Both the position numbers and the translations under genes were made by a program. The notes beneath the pieces are model-generated. The model saw nothing but the letters and a program-made list of their open reading frames with translations, did no database searches and was not told where the DNA came from. This document shows positions 50,434 through 59,050 of a DNA stretch of 64,000 nucleotides, in pieces. Origin of the DNA: Gilichinskyi gelida (lineage in GTDB: Bacteria > Acidobacteriota > Thermoanaerobaculia > Gp7-AA8); assembly GCA_038040385.1 (NCBI GenBank), contig JBBPII010000018.1, positions 62,001 to 126,000 on the forward strand, given 5' to 3'. The first letter of the stretch is position 1; each line of letters starts with the position of its first letter.

Positions 50434-52092
50434 ATGAACCGGTTCCTCGCCGTCCTCCTCCTCGTAGCCCTTCCTGCCGCGGCCGCCCCGGCCAGGCGCT
50501 ACATCGTCACCATGCGCGAGGGGGCATCCGACCGGCCGATGGTTCACGCCCTCGGCGCCAGCGGAGAGGCGGGGCGACATGCAGCGCGCGAGCTCGGCAT
50601 CATCAACGGTTTTGCCGCGGCGCTCACGGACGAAGAAATCGCCGGGCTCAAGAGCTCGCCGGATGTTCTCTCCGTCGACCCCGTCGTCGAGCGCCATCTG
50701 CTCGCCGTCGCGCCGGCCTTCGCTCCACATGCGACCGGCAACCCGCTGGCGCTGGCGCAGACCGTCCCGTACGGCATCGATCTCATCCACGCCCGCGAGG
50801 TGTGGCCGCACGCCCGCGGCGCGAACGTCAACGTCGCCATCTTCGACACCGGCATCGCCACCGACCACCCCGACCTCTTCGCGAACATCGCCGGCGGCTT
50901 CAACACACTGACCCGCGGCACGAACTTCCTGGACGATCACGGACACGGGTCGCACGTAGCGGGGACTGTGGCGGCGCGCGACAACGATTTCGGCGTGGTG
51001 GGCGTGGCGCCCGAGGCGCGCCTCTGGTCGGTCAAGGTGCTCGGCGCCGACGGCACGGGGACGAACGAGAACGTGATCGTCGCCGCCGACTGGGTGCTGG
51101 CCAAGAAGAAGGCCCTGGGCGGCAACTGGATCATCAGCATGTCGCTCGGATCGGGGGAGACGTCGCCGCCGGAAGAAGCGGCGTTCCGACGCCTGCGCGA
51201 CAACGAGGTTCTCTGTGTCGCCGCCTCCGGCAACGGCGGCGCGTACGCGCTCGATTACCCCGCGGCGTATGCGTCGGTGCTGTCGGTGGGCGCCGTCGAT
51301 TCATCGATCAAGACCACCTGGTTCTCCAACGGCGGCGGCACCCTGGGCGTCGTCGCTCCCGGTCTCGACGTCCTCTCGTCGGTCCTGGTCCGGAGCGTCC
51401 CCAACGCCAGCGTCGCCGCCGGAACGTCATCCTTCAGCGGTGTTCCGCTGAAGGAGAGCCGCCGCGGCGACATCCGCGCCGCAATCATCAACTGCGGCTT
51501 CGGCGAGCCGGGCGCCTGCGCGGGCGACGCCACCGGCAAGATCGCCGTGATGCGCCGCGGCAACAACATCTACTTCGGCGACAAAGTGCGCAACGCCGTG
51601 GAGGCCGGCGCAATCGCCGCCATCATCTACAACTACGACGACATGCCGACGCTTCTTTGGACGCTGATCCGTCCGGTGTGCGACGCGCAGTCGAACTGCA
51701 CCGCCAACACCGACGACCTCCAGTACAACTGGCCGGTGGTGGTGAAGCTCAACAAAACCGACGGTGAGAAGATTTTGCAGAACGGCGGAGCGATCACCAT
51801 CTTTTCGTACGACGACGATTACGGCATCAAGAGCGGCACGTCGATGGCGACGCCGCACGTCGCCGGCGTCGCCGCCCTGCTCTGGTCGCTCGCGCCCTCG
51901 GCGCGCGCGCTCGACATCCGCCGGGTGATCGAGCTGACCGCGAAGGACCTCGGACCGCGAGGGTTCGACGCCGTCAACGGCAACGGCCTGCTCGACGCGC
52001 TGGCGGCGGCGAAAGCGCTCGCGCCCGCGGCATTCGGCCTGCCGGATGCGCCGCTGCCCGACCCCGGGCGGCGGCGCTCGGCTGGACACTGA
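50434..52092 (+). CDS. Secreted subtilase (S8) with PA insert and I9 propeptide, copy 2
   Basis: 552 residues from the ATG at 50434 (MNRFLAVLLLVALPAAAAP signal peptide; two earlier in-frame starts are weaker). Propeptide to about residue 85 (IINGFAAALTDEEIAGLK). Triad: Asp in VAIFDTGIATDHPDL, His in GHGSHVAGT and Ser in KSGTSMATPHVAG. PA insert as in copy 1 (GKIAVMRRGNNIYFGDK). The domain order matches the upstream gene, so this is an old tandem duplication. 65 nt separate the genes. Confidence 0.92.
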   Translation: MNRFLAVLLLVALPAAAAPARRYIVTMREGASDRPMVHALGASGEAGRHAARELGIINGFAAALTDEEIAGLKSSPDVLSVDPVVERHLLAVAPAFAPHATGNPLALAQTVPYGIDLIHAREVWPHARGANVNVAIFDTGIATDHPDLFANIAGGFNTLTRGTNFLDDHGHGSHVAGTVAARDNDFGVVGVAPEARLWSVKVLGADGTGTNENVIVAADWVLAKKKALGGNWIISMSLGSGETSPPEEAAFRRLRDNEVLCVAASGNGGAYALDYPAAYASVLSVGAVDSSIKTTWFSNGGGTLGVVAPGLDVLSSVLVRSVPNASVAAGTSSFSGVPLKESRRGDIRAAIINCGFGEPGACAGDATGKIAVMRRGNNIYFGDKVRNAVEAGAIAAIIYNYDDMPTLLWTLIRPVCDAQSNCTANTDDLQYNWPVVVKLNKTDGEKILQNGGAITIFSYDDDYGIKSGTSMATPHVAGVAALLWSLAPSARALDIRRVIELTAKDLGPRGFDAVNGNGLLDALAAAKALAPAAFGLPDAPLPDPGRRRSAGH

Positions 52093-52124
52093 GTAGCGCG
52101 CGCAGTGCACTAGAATACGCGCCC

Positions 52125-53240
52125 ATGCGTATCGGCGTACCGACCGAGATCAAAGACAACGAATACCGCGTGGGGATGACACCGGCCGGCGCCGCGGTGC
52201 TCACCTCCGACGGACATGACGTCCTGGTGCAGGCCGGCGCCGGCAACGGCAGCGGCTTCTCCGACGACGAGTACAGGGCCGCCGGGGCGAAGATCCTCCC
52301 GGACGCCGGCGCCGTCTTCGACGCGGCCGACATGATCGTGAAGGTCAAGGAGCCGATCGAGGCCGACCTCAAACGCCTCAAAGACGGCCAGCTCCTCTTC
52401 ACCTACCTCCATCTCGCACCCGTCCCCGACCTCACCGCCGCCCTGCTGAAGAAAAAGATCGCCGGCATCGCCTACGAGACCATCACCGACGAGCGGAAGC
52501 GCACCCTCCCGCTGCTGACGCCGATGTCCGAGGTGGCGGGCCGCATGTCGGTGCACGTCGGCGCGTACTACCTGCACAAGCCGCTCGGCGGCCGCGGCGT
52601 GCTGCTGGGCGGCGTACCCGGCGTGCTCCCCGGCGACGTGGTCATCATCGGCGGCGGCGTGGTCGGCACCAACGCCGCGAAAATGGCCGTGGGACTCGGC
52701 GCGCGCGTCACCATCCTCGACAACAATCTCGATCGCCTCCGCCAGCTCGACGACATCTTCCGCGGCACGGTGCAGACGTACGCGTCGAACCCTGCGCACA
52801 TCGCCGAGGCGGTCCGCCGCGCGGACGTGCTGATCGGCGGCGTTCTCATCCCGGGAGCCGCGGCGCCGAAGCTCGTCACGCGGCAAATGATCCGGGAGAT
52901 GAAGAAGGGATCGGTGATCGTCGACGTGGCCATCGACCAGGGCGGCTGCGTGGAGACCGCACACCCCACCACCCATTCCAACCCGGTATACGACGTCGAC
53001 GGCGTGACGCACTACTGCGTCGCCAACATGCCGGGCGCCGTGCCGCGCACGTCGACCATCGCGTTGACCAACGCCACCCTGCCGTACACTCGGCGCATCG
53101 CGGCGGGCGGCTTCAGCAAGGCCATCGAGGATCCCGGATTTGCCGAGGGGGTGAACGTGTACAACGGCGCCATCACGTACAAAGCGGTCGCCGAATCGCA
53201 GGGACGTCAGTACGTCCCGCTGTCCGAAGCGGTGGCATAA
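52125..53240 (+). CDS. ald: Alanine dehydrogenase
   Basis: 371 residues, full length. NAD-dependent interconversion of L-alanine and pyruvate plus ammonia. N-terminal domain with Lys in VKVKEP and His in TYLHLAPVPDLT; NAD-binding Rossmann motif VIIGGGVVGTNAAKMA (about residues 168-183); conserved VDVAIDQGGCVET and Arg in EYRVGMTP. The start MRIGVPTEIK is standard. 32 nt after the subtilase. Confidence 0.95.
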   Translation: MRIGVPTEIKDNEYRVGMTPAGAAVLTSDGHDVLVQAGAGNGSGFSDDEYRAAGAKILPDAGAVFDAADMIVKVKEPIEADLKRLKDGQLLFTYLHLAPVPDLTAALLKKKIAGIAYETITDERKRTLPLLTPMSEVAGRMSVHVGAYYLHKPLGGRGVLLGGVPGVLPGDVVIIGGGVVGTNAAKMAVGLGARVTILDNNLDRLRQLDDIFRGTVQTYASNPAHIAEAVRRADVLIGGVLIPGAAAPKLVTRQMIREMKKGSVIVDVAIDQGGCVETAHPTTHSNPVYDVDGVTHYCVANMPGAVPRTSTIALTNATLPYTRRIAAGGFSKAIEDPGFAEGVNVYNGAITYKAVAESQGRQYVPLSEAVA

Positions 53241-53296
53241 GTAAATCTACCGTCTTGCGCGAAGGCGCAAACGCGGGTACAACATCGCGCGGGTCA

Positions 53297-55381
53297 ATGT
53301 CCCTTCGATCAATTCTCTTCGCGACGATCATCGGCGCCACCGGGATTTCCATCGCGCAGGCGCAGGAATCCGACCTCTTCATCTCCAAGAGCGGTCCGAG
53401 CACCGCCGCGGCGGACACCGACGTCTCGTTCACCATCACCATCACCAACTTCGGACCGGACCCGTCGGCCACCGTGACGCTGACCGACATCGTCGCCGGC
53501 GGCTGGAGCTTCGTCTCTGTCACGCAGAACAGCGGCCCCCCGTTCAGTTGCTCCGATCCCGGCGCCGGCGCCACGACCGGCATGGTGAGCTGCACCGCGC
53601 CGACGATGCTCGCCGGAAGCGCCGCCGTCTTCACCATCATCTTTCACATCCCGCCGGGAACACCGGCCGGAACGGCGTTCACCAACGTGGCGTCGGTCTC
53701 CTCGCCGACCGATCCGAACGACGAGAACAACGCGAGCGCGGCGACCACCAGCACGCCGCCGCCGCCGCAGGCCGACCTCGGCGTGACCAAGAACGGCCCG
53801 CCGTCCGCGTCTCCCGACAACGACGTCACCTACACCATCACCGTCACCAACGGCGGCCCCGATCCCGCGATCGACGTCGTGCTGAACGACACCCTCCCCG
53901 GCACCATGACGTTCGTCTCGCTGAATCAGAACAGCGGGCCGGCAATGTCGTGCTCCACGGGAACCACCATTACCTGCACCGCCACGACGTTTCCGGCCGG
54001 CGGCGCGGCGGTGTTCACCCTGGTAGGCCACATTCCAGCCGGCACGTCGTCCGGCACCGTTTTCACCAACACGGCAACTGTGGCCTCGAAGACGAGCGAT
54101 CCGAACCCGGACAACGGCACGTCCAGCGCGCTGCTCACCGTCCAGACAGCCGACGTCTCCGTCACCAAGAGTGGCCCGGCGACCGCGAACGCCGGCACGA
54201 ACGTGACCTACATCATCACCGTGACCAATGGCGGACCGGACGCGGCGGACGGCGTATCGATGAGCGACGACCTCCCGCCCGGCAGCACCTTCGTCTCCCT
54301 GACGCAGGACACCGGCGACGCTACCACCTGCAACACCCCCCCTCCCGGCAGCGGCGGCACGGTCACCTGCGGCTTCCTCTCGCCGATGAACGCGGCCACC
54401 AGCGCGCAGTTCACGCTGGTCACCACCATCGGCCCCGGTCCGTCGGTCAACAACACCGCCACGGTCACCAGCAGCTCGGGCGACCCCGACTCCTCCGACA
54501 ACAGCGCGACGGTGACCACTTCGGTCACGACGCTGGTGGATGTCTCCGTCACCAAGAACGGTCCCCCCACCGCGAACAGCGGAACGAACATCACGTACAC
54601 CATCGCCGTCAATAACGCCGGCCCCTCTCCGGCGCCCAGCACCACACTTACTGACAACGTACCGGCGAACACCACGTTCGTGTCACTGAACCAGAGCGGT
54701 CCGCTGTTCTCCTGCAGCACGCCGGGCGCCGGCGGGACGGGAACGATCTCCTGCTCCAACGCCAGCTTCCCTGCCGGCTCACCGACGACGTTCACCCTGG
54801 TGGTGAACGTCAATCCCTCGACGCCGGCGGCCACGGTCATCACCAACACTGCAAATGTCTCCTCAGGCGGAACCGACGCCAACAACGGAAACAACACGGC
54901 GACCGCCACGACCACCACCGGCGCGGCGCCCACCGACACCGGCATCGTCAAGACCGCCGCCCCCGGCCTTCGCGCCACGGGGCAGCCGATCACCTACAAC
55001 ATCACGGTCACCAACAACGGCCCGACCTTCGCCTTCGGCGTGACGGTGACCGACATCTTGACCGGCGTCACGTTCGGGTCGGCCACGCCGTCGCAGGGAA
55101 GCTGCAGCGGCACCACCACTATCATCTGCACCCTCGGCACGCTCGCTCCCTCCACCACCGCCACCATCGCCCTCAACGCCACGCTCGGACCGACGCCCGG
55201 CCCGGTCTCGAACACGGCGACAGTGACCATCTCGAACGGCGACACCAACCCGGCAAACAACAGCAGCACGGTCCTGGTGACGGTGATCGATTCCGCATTG
55301 ATCCCCACCCTCTCCCCCTCCGCCCTCGCCATGCTCGCGCTGGCGATGGCCGCGCTGGCTTTGCTCGCACTGCGGCGCTAG
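53297..55381 (+). CDS. Secreted DUF11-repeat protein with IPTL-CTERM sorting signal
   Basis: 694 residues from the ATG at 53297 (signal peptide MSLRSILFATIIGATGISIAQAQ). Five DUF11 immunoglobulin-like repeats start near residues 23, 157, 283, 412 and 544, each opening (A/V)DxxVTKxGPxxA and ending with TNTAxV and a NP/DxxDNN-like motif. The C-terminus IPTLSPSALAMLALAMAAL... then RR is an IPTL-CTERM signal, the substrate tag of exosortase-type processing (XrtH class). So the protein is probably moved to the cell surface and released or anchored there. No exosortase is in the window. Repeats make it adhesin-like. Confidence 0.85.
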   Translation: MSLRSILFATIIGATGISIAQAQESDLFISKSGPSTAAADTDVSFTITITNFGPDPSATVTLTDIVAGGWSFVSVTQNSGPPFSCSDPGAGATTGMVSCTAPTMLAGSAAVFTIIFHIPPGTPAGTAFTNVASVSSPTDPNDENNASAATTSTPPPPQADLGVTKNGPPSASPDNDVTYTITVTNGGPDPAIDVVLNDTLPGTMTFVSLNQNSGPAMSCSTGTTITCTATTFPAGGAAVFTLVGHIPAGTSSGTVFTNTATVASKTSDPNPDNGTSSALLTVQTADVSVTKSGPATANAGTNVTYIITVTNGGPDAADGVSMSDDLPPGSTFVSLTQDTGDATTCNTPPPGSGGTVTCGFLSPMNAATSAQFTLVTTIGPGPSVNNTATVTSSSGDPDSSDNSATVTTSVTTLVDVSVTKNGPPTANSGTNITYTIAVNNAGPSPAPSTTLTDNVPANTTFVSLNQSGPLFSCSTPGAGGTGTISCSNASFPAGSPTTFTLVVNVNPSTPAATVITNTANVSSGGTDANNGNNTATATTTTGAAPTDTGIVKTAAPGLRATGQPITYNITVTNNGPTFAFGVTVTDILTGVTFGSATPSQGSCSGTTTIICTLGTLAPSTTATIALNATLGPTPGPVSNTATVTISNGDTNPANNSSTVLVTVIDSALIPTLSPSALAMLALAMAALALLALRR

Positions 55382-55397
55382 CGTTTATGATCCGCGG

Positions 55398-56405
55398 GTG
55401 ACCGCGATCCGCGCCACGGTCCTCGCCAATAACGTCCTCCGCCAAGGCGGCGAGGAGCTCATCGACAACTGGGGCCGCGACGGCAACGACCTGCTGTGGC
55501 TCGACATCCAGCACCCCGACGAAGAGGACCTGGAGCCGCTGCTCGAGGTGCGCTTCGGCTTCCACGAGCTGGCCTCGGAGGACACCCTCTCGCCGAATAC
55601 GCTGCCGAAGTACGACGCCTTTCCCGGCTACGACTTCTTCATCTTCCGCGCCGTCGACATGAACGTCAGCGAGCATGGATCGCAGACCTACAAACTGGCG
55701 GCGTTCCTGGCGCGCAACTTCCTCATCACCGTCCACCGCGACCGGATGCAGTCCGTCGACGACGTCTGCAACCGCCTGCCGAGCGACAAGCGCCTCCTCG
55801 GCAACGGCCCCGATTTCCTTCTCTACAACATCGTCGACGAGATGGTCGACGCGCACTTTCCGCTGCTCGATCAGATCGAGGAAGCGGTCGACGATCTGCA
55901 GGACGCCATCTTCAAGGACGCGGAGCCGTCGCACCTCGACGAGCTGCTGCATCTGAAGCGCGACGTCAACGTTCTCCGCCGCCAGTCGCTCCCGCAGCGC
56001 GAGCTGCTCAACCAGATCTCCCGCGGCGACGCGCAGTTCATCCAGCGCCAGCACCTCATCTACTTCCGCGACCTCTACGACCACATGTTCCGCATCAGCG
56101 AGACCATCGATATCGAGCGCGACATGATGGCCGGGACCATGGAGGCGTACCTCTCGGTGATCGCCAACCGCACCAACGAGATCATGAGGGTGCTGACGGT
56201 CTTCTCGGCGATCATGCTGCCGTTGACTCTCATCGCAGGCATCTACGGGATGAATTTCGAGCATATGCCGGAGCTCCAGTGGCGCTACGGCTACGGGTTC
56301 GCCCTCGGACTGATGGCCGTGACGGCGGCGGGTTTGCTTCTCTGGTTCCGGCATCGAGGTTGGACTACGCCGCACAAGGGGACGCGGCCCCGACATCGCC
56401 TGTAG
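55398..56405 (+). CDS. corA: CorA-family magnesium/cobalt transporter
   Basis: 335 residues from a GTG. Cytoplasmic N-terminal funnel and long helices, then two membrane segments at the C-terminus with the signature GMN in IAGIYGMNFEHMPEL (about residue 284). Family members form a pentameric channel for Mg2+ (or Zn2+ in ZntB). The second TM helix is followed by a short basic tail. 16 nt after the DUF11 gene; followed by a family B repeat. Confidence 0.9.
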   Translation: MTAIRATVLANNVLRQGGEELIDNWGRDGNDLLWLDIQHPDEEDLEPLLEVRFGFHELASEDTLSPNTLPKYDAFPGYDFFIFRAVDMNVSEHGSQTYKLAAFLARNFLITVHRDRMQSVDDVCNRLPSDKRLLGNGPDFLLYNIVDEMVDAHFPLLDQIEEAVDDLQDAIFKDAEPSHLDELLHLKRDVNVLRRQSLPQRELLNQISRGDAQFIQRQHLIYFRDLYDHMFRISETIDIERDMMAGTMEAYLSVIANRTNEIMRVLTVFSAIMLPLTLIAGIYGMNFEHMPELQWRYGYGFALGLMAVTAAGLLLWFRHRGWTTPHKGTRPRHRL

Positions 56406-56409
56406 AACG

Positions 56410-56509
56410 TGGAGCGCCGGCGTCCTCGCCGGCTGGCCCGCAGGCGTCCACGCCTGCAACGGCGGCGGGACGCCGCCGAGCCAGCCGCCGCGGACGGCGG
56501 CGTTCCGAG
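56410..56509. repeat. Family B palindromic repeat (intergenic copy)
   Basis: GGAGCGCCGGCGTCCTCGCC at the left; GGACGGCGGCGTTCC at the right; inner GCAGGCGTCCACGCCTGC and GGCGGCGGGACGCCGCC palindromes. It separates corA from the efflux operon. Confidence 0.85.
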
Positions 56510-56574
56510 GTACCTTTTCATCTTTGTCACTCAGCAAAGGATTGACGCTGTCGTATAAGCAGTTGACTGACCGG

Positions 56575-57963
56575 ATGGGTCGCCTTCAACACGCAGTGAT
56601 TGCTGGACTTGGTGCGCTCGCGCTGGCCGCCTGCTCGACGACGGGTGCCGGCCCAGGCACCGCGTCCGCGCCGAACACGCCCTGGACTCCGCCCGCGGAC
56701 GTCAACGTAGGGGCGCGCAGCAGCGCGCCCGCAACCCCCGCCGTCCCAAACGAGGGTCCCATCGCGCTGGCGCAGATCATCGACATCGCCCTCTCCAACA
56801 ACCCCACCACCCGCACCGCCTGGCTCGAGGCGCGCGGGGCCGAGGCCGCGCTCGGCAGCGAGCGCTCGGCGTACTTTCCGGAAGTCGACGTCCTCGCCAC
56901 CGCCACGCGCTCGCGCCCGCCGGCGGAGGGCGCCTCGGCGTCGACCACCATCGCGCCATCGCTCGCGCTGACGTACCTCCTCTTCGACTTCGGCGGCCGC
57001 GACGCGCAGGTCGAGCAGGCGCGGCAGACGCTCATCGCCGCCGACTTCGCGCACAACGCGGCGATCCAGGACGTCGTCCTCCGCGTGCAGCAGGTCTACT
57101 ACGCGCTGCTCGATGCGAAGGCGCTGCTCGAGGCGCAGGACGCGACCCTCAAAGAGCGCCGTGCGAATCTCGACGCCGCCGAGGCGCGGCACAATGCGGG
57201 CGTGGCCACCATCGCCGACGTCCTGCAGGCGCGGACGGCGCTGTCGCAGGCGCGCTTGACCGCCGAGACCATCGAAGGGAATCTGCGGACCATCGAAGGG
57301 ACGCTGTCGACCACCATGGGCCTTCCGGCCACGGCGCGATTCGACATCGGCGCGCTGCCCCTCGACATCCCCGCGCAGCAGGTGAGCGACGACGTTGGGC
57401 GCCTGATCGCCGACGCCGTCCAGCAGCGGCCGGAGCTCGGCGCGGCGCGCGCCTTCGCCGAGCGCGCCCACGCGCGGGTGCAGGAAGTCCGCGCTCAAGG
57501 CTTGCCGACGCTCAACGCCGTCGCCTCGGCCGGGCACACCCTCATCAACGGCTTCGACACCCGCACTACGCCGTACTCCGCCGGCATCGCCTTCCGCTTC
57601 CCGCTCTTCACCGGCTGGCGCAACACGTACGACCTGCGGCGCGCGGAGACCGAGGTGGAGATCGCCAACGAAGACCTGCGCGGCCTGGAGCAGCAGGTCG
57701 GCCTGCAGGTGTGGACGAGCTACTTTGCGCTGCAGACGGCGACGCAGCGGCTGGCGACCAGCCGCGACCTCCTGGCCAGCGCGCAGGAGTCGGCCGAGGT
57801 GGCGGCAGGGCGGTACCGCGCCGGGGTGGGGAACATCATCGACCTGCTGACCGCCGAGGCGGCGCTGGAGAACGCGCGGGCCCTGGAAGTGCAGGCCCGC
57901 GCCGATTGGTTCGTGGCCGTGGCGCAGCTCGCGCATGACACGGGAAACTTGACGAGACGATGA
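56575..57963 (+). CDS. TolC-family outer-membrane efflux lipoprotein
   Basis: 462 residues from the ATG at 56575 (MGRLQHAVIAGLGALALAACST: lipobox LAAC, Cys20). Two OEP halves with long coiled helices (ALLEAQDATLKERRANLDAAEARHNAG and EVAAGRYRAGVGNIIDLLTAEAALENARA). It forms the exit duct of a tripartite pump with the two following genes. A repeat-derived NVGARSSAPATPA is read in frame between lipid anchor and first helix. Stop overlaps the adaptor start (ATGA). Confidence 0.88.
   Translation: MGRLQHAVIAGLGALALAACSTTGAGPGTASAPNTPWTPPADVNVGARSSAPATPAVPNEGPIALAQIIDIALSNNPTTRTAWLEARGAEAALGSERSAYFPEVDVLATATRSRPPAEGASASTTIAPSLALTYLLFDFGGRDAQVEQARQTLIAADFAHNAAIQDVVLRVQQVYYALLDAKALLEAQDATLKERRANLDAAEARHNAGVATIADVLQARTALSQARLTAETIEGNLRTIEGTLSTTMGLPATARFDIGALPLDIPAQQVSDDVGRLIADAVQQRPELGAARAFAERAHARVQEVRAQGLPTLNAVASAGHTLINGFDTRTTPYSAGIAFRFPLFTGWRNTYDLRRAETEVEIANEDLRGLEQQVGLQVWTSYFALQTATQRLATSRDLLASAQESAEVAAGRYRAGVGNIIDLLTAEAALENARALEVQARADWFVAVAQLAHDTGNLTRR
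56707..56735. repeat. GC-rich palindrome embedded in the TolC-like gene
   Basis: GGGGCGCGCAGCAGCGCGCC is palindromic with GTAG to the left and GCAACC to the right. Read in frame as VGARSSAPAT. Confidence 0.6.
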
Positions 57964-59048
57964 GAAAACGACCATTAGTACTATTCGTACTATTTGCCCT
58001 CGCGGCCTGCGGCGCCGAGAAGAAGCGCCCCCCCGAGGAGAAGGTGCCGGTCACCGTGGCCGTGGCGCAGACCAAGGACGTGCCGGTCGAAGTCCGCGCC
58101 ATCGGCAGCGTGCAGCCGATGCAGACCGTCGCCGTCCGGGCCCAGGTCACCGGGCAGCTCGAGCGCGTCTGGTTCCGGGAAGGCGAAGATGTCCGCCGCG
58201 GGCAGATGCTCTTCACCATCGACCCCCGCCCCTACCAGGCCGCCCTGGCGGAGGCGCAGGCCAACCTGGCGCGCGATCAGGCTCAGTTGCGCAACGCCGA
58301 GGCCGAGGCGGTGCGCTACGGCGAGCTGGTGAAGAAGGACTACGTCACCAAAGAAGAGTACGGAAAGATCGTGGCCAACGCCGAGGCGGCCCGGGCGGTG
58401 GTGGCGGCGAACCGCGCGGCGATCGAGAACGCGCGCGTCAGCCTCTCCTACTGCCAGATCCGCTCCCCGCTCGACGGCCGCACCGGCGGCCTGCAGGTGC
58501 ACGCCGGCAACATCGTCCGCGCCAACGACACCAACCCGATGGTGGTCATCAACCAGATCGCGCCGGTCTACGTCCAGTTCGCCGTCCCGGAGCGCGAATT
58601 GACCGTACTGCGCGCACGAGGCGACCTGCGCAACGTGCCGGTCTCCGTCGCGCCGCGCGAGGGAGGCAAGCCGGTGGCCGAGGGGCGCCTGACCTTCATC
58701 GACAACGCCGTCGACCCCGCCACGGGAACGATCAACCTCAAAGCGACGTTCGCCAATGCGAACCGCGCTCTCTGGCCGGGCGAGTTCGTGAACGCAGCGA
58801 TGCAGGTTTCGAAGACCGCAAACGCCACCGTGGTCCCCGCGCAGGCCGTGCAGACCGGCCAGCAAGGACAGTTCGTCTACGTGGTGACCAGCGACAACGG
58901 CGTGGCCATGCGGCCGGTGGTCGTCGCCGCCACCCAGGACCAGCAAGCCATCATTTCCCGCGGCGTGTCGCCGGGAGAAACGGTCGTGACCGACGGACAG
59001 CTTCGGTTGACGCCGAAGAGTAAAGTTAGCGTGAAAACGCAGTTGTAG
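57960..59048 (+). CDS. RND efflux periplasmic adaptor (MdtA-like)
   Basis: 362 residues. Lipoprotein-type start (MRKRPLVLFVLFALAACG, Cys17), then barrel-sandwich hybrid and coiled-coil of membrane-fusion proteins: GQLERVWFREGEDVRRGQML, TKEEYGKIVANAEAARA, SPLDGRTGGLQVHAGNIV and C-terminal GVSPGETVVTDGQLRL. It links the inner-membrane RND pump to the outer-membrane duct. Overlaps the TolC-like gene and is 2 nt from the RND gene. The signal sequence contains an AT-rich word (57971-57998). Confidence 0.93.
   Translation: MRKRPLVLFVLFALAACGAEKKRPPEEKVPVTVAVAQTKDVPVEVRAIGSVQPMQTVAVRAQVTGQLERVWFREGEDVRRGQMLFTIDPRPYQAALAEAQANLARDQAQLRNAEAEAVRYGELVKKDYVTKEEYGKIVANAEAARAVVAANRAAIENARVSLSYCQIRSPLDGRTGGLQVHAGNIVRANDTNPMVVINQIAPVYVQFAVPERELTVLRARGDLRNVPVSVAPREGGKPVAEGRLTFIDNAVDPATGTINLKATFANANRALWPGEFVNAAMQVSKTANATVVPAQAVQTGQQGQFVYVVTSDNGVAMRPVVVAATQDQQAIISRGVSPGETVVTDGQLRLTPKSKVSVKTQL
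57971..57998. repeat. Short AT-rich word in adaptor signal sequence
   Basis: TTAGTACTATTCGTACTATT, read as PLVLFVLF. See 39661 for a near match in a different gene. Confidence 0.4.
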
Positions 59049-59050
59049 TC

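Noticed and set aside
3391..56509. Palindromic repeats as insertion sequences or MITEs
   Set aside because: They are short, carry no transposase, and no target-site duplications could be seen; REP- or RPE-like elements fit better.
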